DNA of 41,843 nucleotides from an uncultured archaeon (GTDB lineage Archaea; Altiarchaeota; Altiarchaeia; IMC4; SCGC-AAA252-I15), in contig CABMCB010000069.1 of assembly GCA_902384455.1 (NCBI GenBank), forward strand, positions 1 through 41,843, written 5' to 3'. Below, piece by piece: positions 39,059 through 41,843 of the stretch. The notes beneath the pieces were generated by a model, which worked only from the letters and a program-made list of their open reading frames with translations, had not been told where the DNA came from and did not search any database. A program made the translations under genes and the position numbers. Numbering within the stretch: position 1 is the stretch's first letter; each line of letters starts with the position of its first letter.

Positions 39059-39637
39059 ATGACCCTAACAAAAGGATTTCCAGTGTTAGCAGACTTCGCG
39101 GACCTGTCTGGGAACCTGACCGACCACATCGATAAACCCAACTCTTCATACATACCGGTTCCGGGCAACGGTAACATGGTCGTCCTACAGGCGACACAAC
39201 CGGGAAGCAAAATCGCCACGCCCCGCGACCGCCTGAACCTCTTCGGTGGTCCCAAGGGTATTCGCATCAAGAGACAGGAATTTTCGAAGGCCAGCGAACC
39301 CATCGGCGAACCGGACTACTGGAATGTCCCGCCCAATGGCAGGAATGTTTTTGGCCCGAAAACTGCAACACCGGATGGTCGAAGCACAACTGTCGTACTC
39401 GTCTCTGAGGACCTGACTCCTGTCACGCCAGCGATTACGCCGAAGACCCCAGAGACAACGAAGACTACGCCTCCGACACCGCCGGTCGAGCAGTCAACAG
39501 CGGCTCCGAGTGCGTGGGCACAGTTCAAAGTCATGATGATAAGTCAGGCAATCCCTGGCGTCCCGAACTATGTACCAACGGTGGTTACCGTAGGAGGTAT
39601 CATTGCCGTCGTGGCCTACTTGGCCCTAAAGAAGTAG
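39059..39637 (+). CDS. C-terminally anchored structural candidate, 192 aa
   Basis: Same plan as the protein before it: beta-rich head (SSYIPVPGNGNMVVLQAT), Pro/Thr-rich linker (about 118-148) and tail AIPGVPNYVPTVVTVGGII ending KK. The shared IP-VPNY-P-GGI-AV motif indicates duplication and divergence of a whole gene. GTGATA lies upstream. Inferred virion membrane protein. Confidence 0.62.
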   Translation: MTLTKGFPVLADFADLSGNLTDHIDKPNSSYIPVPGNGNMVVLQATQPGSKIATPRDRLNLFGGPKGIRIKRQEFSKASEPIGEPDYWNVPPNGRNVFGPKTATPDGRSTTVVLVSEDLTPVTPAITPKTPETTKTTPPTPPVEQSTAAPSAWAQFKVMMISQAIPGVPNYVPTVVTVGGIIAVVAYLALKK

Positions 39638-39674
39638 ACTACGGAGCAGTGATATCACCGGTAACCCCATAAGT

Positions 39675-39688
39675 CCTGCCGCGGCAGG
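39675..39688. repeat. Perfect 14-base palindrome
   Basis: CCTGCCGCGGCAGG is its own reverse complement and lies 15 bases before the ATG of the 295-residue gene. It may be a hairpin in the mRNA leader or a protein-binding site. Confidence 0.5.
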
Positions 39689-39703
39689 GGTGAAGGTGGA
39701 AGC

Positions 39704-40591
39704 ATGTCGCCTCCGAAGATTTATAAAACACCAGAGCAGATAGAAGAGGAAGAGCGCCTGAAGCAGGAACTTGAGATAGAGAAAGCCAAATTTTCTCAAC
39801 TCGCAAAGGGCGGTACGGCCCGTAGCGATAAGAAGCAGGCGGACAAGGTCAAGAGAGAATTTTCCGACAGCGCTCCACTCAGAGACGCATACGTCCAGGA
39901 CGATGTCGAAGCGATGCAGGGAAAGAGGGCGTTATCGGTCGTTAGTCGTGACCCCGCGTTCCCTACTGGTCACAACAAGAAATACGAGCGCCACGCAACC
40001 ATACCCGGAGGCGTCAAGGAACGACAGGTCCCGATGCGCGGGACTTCAGAAGGCGTTCTCACGAACGACGACCTCACACAATACAGCATCCTTCTGAGCG
40101 GCAACGACTTCGTTGTCGTAAGCGGCGCGGTCGCGGTCGCCATCGTCCCAATCAAGGCACCGACGATGGGCAAACTGGTCCGAGTGCAGATGGCGACAAA
40201 CGTCGCGCTCAACACCCTTGCCGGGATGAAGGGGTGCATCTCGCTCTCACAGAGGTCGGTCATCGCCAGCGCCGCCGGATACGCCGCGTACATAGCAGGC
40301 GGGTTCAGTCAGTTCATCTTCTTGACACAGCAGGCGTTCACACCCAACATCGTCATGGATGTGAGCACCGCACAGGTTCTCTATGACAGAATCCACGAGA
40401 AGCCGATACCCTACGAGAACATGGACGATGCCCCTCCAAGGGCGGCGGGATGGACAGCGGCTCAGGTGGCCAAGAACCAGGCTATCTACCTCATAATCGT
40501 CGTCAACAAGGCCCAGGCGTCGCTTCCGGTCACGAAGTTCCTCGAGTTCACAATCTGGACACAAGAGGTAGTGTCGAACGGTGTCGGTTAG
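39704..40591 (+). CDS. Putative structural protein with coiled-coil N-terminus, 295 aa
   Basis: Residues about 7-55 form a charged coiled coil (EQIEEEERLKQELEIEK). The remaining 200 residues are rich in Ala, Val and Gly and include NDFVVVSGAVAVAIVPIK, ASAAGYAAYIAGG and TKFLEFTIWTQE, probably a beta sandwich. GGTGGA lies upstream and third codon positions are GC-rich. Position and composition suggest a virion component; no recognised capsid fold. Confidence 0.55.
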   Translation: MSPPKIYKTPEQIEEEERLKQELEIEKAKFSQLAKGGTARSDKKQADKVKREFSDSAPLRDAYVQDDVEAMQGKRALSVVSRDPAFPTGHNKKYERHATIPGGVKERQVPMRGTSEGVLTNDDLTQYSILLSGNDFVVVSGAVAVAIVPIKAPTMGKLVRVQMATNVALNTLAGMKGCISLSQRSVIASAAGYAAYIAGGFSQFIFLTQQAFTPNIVMDVSTAQVLYDRIHEKPIPYENMDDAPPRAAGWTAAQVAKNQAIYLIIVVNKAQASLPVTKFLEFTIWTQEVVSNGVG

Positions 40592-40616
40592 ACACTGTTA
40601 TTCGGAGGGATGTAAA

Positions 40617-41240
40617 ATGGAACGACCATCAACGCAAGAAGACGACCTGATTGGGGACCACTCCCTATCCGGCCCACTGAGCGGCTACACGATAGCGGGT
40701 GTGCAGGACATCACGCCGCACACCGGGATATCGACGCAGACCGAGAGTGAGGCCGAGCCAATCATCGCCCTCCCGGCTAACACCAACATCTCGGCTATCA
40801 AAGCCAACTTCACCGGTGGCAACCTCTTAATCCAGTACTGGGACCAGACGCTCAACGCCGGTCTCGGTGACTGGGTGACCGTTGCTACACTTGTCAACGT
40901 CACGAAGGCGAAGGTGACGGCCAAGATGTGCCTCAACGACTCTTCGGCGCCACTGGCGTCCTGGGGCGCTCAGGCGGGCACGGGTGACGCCCTAATCGCC
41001 GGGTGGTATGAACTGAACTCCCAGTCGGGCGTCAACGCAAGGATGATAGGCGCACCACAGAGGATACTGAAGGACAACATTGGGTCGACACCGATGGTCA
41101 TCACCGATGAGGGCACCGTCATAATGCTCGAGTCCTTGCCAATTACAAGGACAGCGGTCCTACAGATAACATCGTCCAAGGCAATGACGGTGTTGCCCGC
41201 GCAGATACCCATCGAAATCAGCGTGGAGGTCCTTGCATAA
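40617..41240 (+). CDS. Putative structural protein, beta-rich, 207 aa
   Basis: No membrane helix. Beta-rich with Thr/Asn-rich turns (TIAGVQDITPHTGISTQTE, NISAIKANFTGGNLLIQYW, GTVIMLESLPITRTAV). GGAGGG lies eight bases before ATG 40617. It resembles exposed capsid or fibre proteins in composition. It follows the 295-residue protein with a 25-base gap, suggesting both belong to the same particle shell. No family identified. Confidence 0.55.
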   Translation: MERPSTQEDDLIGDHSLSGPLSGYTIAGVQDITPHTGISTQTESEAEPIIALPANTNISAIKANFTGGNLLIQYWDQTLNAGLGDWVTVATLVNVTKAKVTAKMCLNDSSAPLASWGAQAGTGDALIAGWYELNSQSGVNARMIGAPQRILKDNIGSTPMVITDEGTVIMLESLPITRTAVLQITSSKAMTVLPAQIPIEISVEVLA

Positions 41241-41252
41241 GGAGGTGTCAAT

Positions 41253-41753
41253 ATGTCTGAAATGTCCATAAATCTCAAGACGGGAGCGGTCGATATCATA
41301 GCCATGAAAAAGATGTCCGACGAGAAGTTGGCGGGAATGGCCGAGGCTCTGGGAATCGACCCGAGTAAGTTCGAGACGCAAGAGGCCCTGCTCGAGTGCA
41401 TCCGTGTGGTCACACAAACACACGCGGGCGTGACGGACATCCAGGAGAAGCAGAGGAACATCGATGCCCCTGAAATCGTCGCACTCGAAGAGATAGCCTG
41501 TGAGGCCGAACACCTCATAGACACCGGCGAGACCGACCAACAGGGACGTCCGATTCACAGGTGCAGGCTCCGACCGAACATGACCTGGGTCGGGGACAAC
41601 GGGTGCGTCGACTGTCATCAGATATATGACAAGACAACTCGGGAACAGAGAGACGCCATAATCAAGAAACACGAAGGACAGGAGACCGACAAGGTCGAGG
41701 AATCACCGGTGGGGGTAGCCGTTGACATCTTTAAAGCGTCGAATAAGAAATGA
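41253..41753 (+). CDS. Hypothetical protein with possible zinc site, 166 aa
   Basis: Helical N-terminal half (KKMSDEKLAGMAEALGID, EALLECIRVVTQTHAG). A Cys/His set follows: Cys near 83, His near 101, Cys near 103 and the pair GCVDCHQIYDKTTREQ. This could form a zinc site. A perfect AAGGAGGTG site precedes ATG. It is the last complete gene and might be a virion-associated or assembly factor. Confidence 0.6.
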   Translation: MSEMSINLKTGAVDIIAMKKMSDEKLAGMAEALGIDPSKFETQEALLECIRVVTQTHAGVTDIQEKQRNIDAPEIVALEEIACEAEHLIDTGETDQQGRPIHRCRLRPNMTWVGDNGCVDCHQIYDKTTREQRDAIIKKHEGQETDKVEESPVGVAVDIFKASNKK

Positions 41754-41843
41754 GGTATTCCCCGTATGGGAAGTCACCAAAGCACGACCGTTCAATTTAA
41801 ATCCTGAACACGAGATAGAGGTGAAAGTTAAAAAACCGCTGGG
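41722..41843 (+). CDS. Partial gene cut by the window end
   Basis: A TTG-started frame (GGGGG six bases upstream) overlaps the previous gene by 32 bases and stays open to the end. It reads about MTSLKRRIRNEVFPVWEVT followed by a lysine-rich stretch ending VKKPL. A start farther on is possible. Too short to classify. Confidence 0.45.
   Translation, partial: MTSLKRRIRNEVFPVWEVTKARPFNLNPEHEIEVKVKKPL

Noticed and set aside
35405..41843. Tailed-virus (head-tail) module
   Set aside because: No terminase, portal, protease, HK97-type capsid or tail motif is visible; most products carry membrane anchors instead.

Overview
The window reads as part of an archaeal extrachromosomal element, most likely a virus, though a large virus-related plasmid is not excluded. 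Archaeal ancestry is inferred from TATA-type promoters (for example near 5917, 19585, 23480 and 35346), strong GGAGG/GGTGA ribosome binding sites, an XPB/UvsW-like helicase, an FeS-cluster XPD/DinG-like helicase, a primase-polymerase/SF3 helicase, several AbrB-fold regulators and many small zinc-ribbon proteins. No rRNA, complete tRNA, integrase, terminase, portal or tail gene is recognisable. The host lineage cannot be settled from the sequence alone. Genes are packed with ATGA/TGATG overlaps, and many real genes are only 39-60 codons long.

Layout. (1) 198-5882, minus: an accessory operon starting with a zinc-ribbon microprotein. It carries an MT-A70 adenine methyltransferase, a DUF3850/ASCH-like protein, a papain/transglutaminase-like Cys-His-Asp candidate, a coiled-coil protein and several unknowns. 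(2) 5883-6099: a divergent control region full of short palindromes. (3) 6100-7880, plus: a coiled-coil protein followed by a cluster of Cys-rich microproteins. It contains a tRNA-like acceptor/T-arm element (6738-6784) and a structured 200-nt leader, and ends at a strong terminator. (4) 19524-7920, minus: the DNA-replication and recombination operon. It runs from a primase-polymerase/SF3 helicase through a zinc ribbon, SprT-like peptidase, XPD-like helicase, AbrB-like protein, a membrane-anchored paralogue of a structural protein, an OB-like ssDNA-binding candidate, a SKAQRNA-motif protein, an XPB/UvsW-like helicase, a RecB/Cas4-like nuclease and a nucleotide-related enzyme to a radical SAM protein.

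(5) 19525-19935: a control region with shared operator-like sites beside an AbrB-family gene (19936-20145). (6) 23417-20126, minus: a DUF2080/AbrB-like gene, a 625-residue modular protein, a two-TM protein and small proteins. (7) 23562-33417, plus: a double zinc-finger protein, then a HARE-HTH/MoxR AAA+ ATPase, an HExxH metallopeptidase, a VWA-like protein and a large acidic zinc-ribbon protein, in overlapping or closely spaced order, then a membrane-anchored transglutaminase-like protein. This MoxR-peptidase-VWA-acidic cassette is the best candidate for an undescribed system. (8) 35267-33361, minus: a small DNA-binding candidate, an unknown and a GT-A glycosyltransferase. (9) 35405 to the end, plus: a likely virion cassette. 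It has a multi-spanning membrane protein, a beta-rich protein paralogous to one in the replication operon, four small proteins with a C-terminal membrane anchor, and three soluble proteins. A further gene runs off the window.

How it may work together (inference): the primase-helicase and the XPD/XPB helicases, nuclease and binding/annealing proteins form a recombination-linked replication set. AbrB-fold proteins control the divergent operons. The membrane-anchored proteins at the right end suggest a lipid-containing or pleomorphic/spindle-type particle rather than a tailed one.
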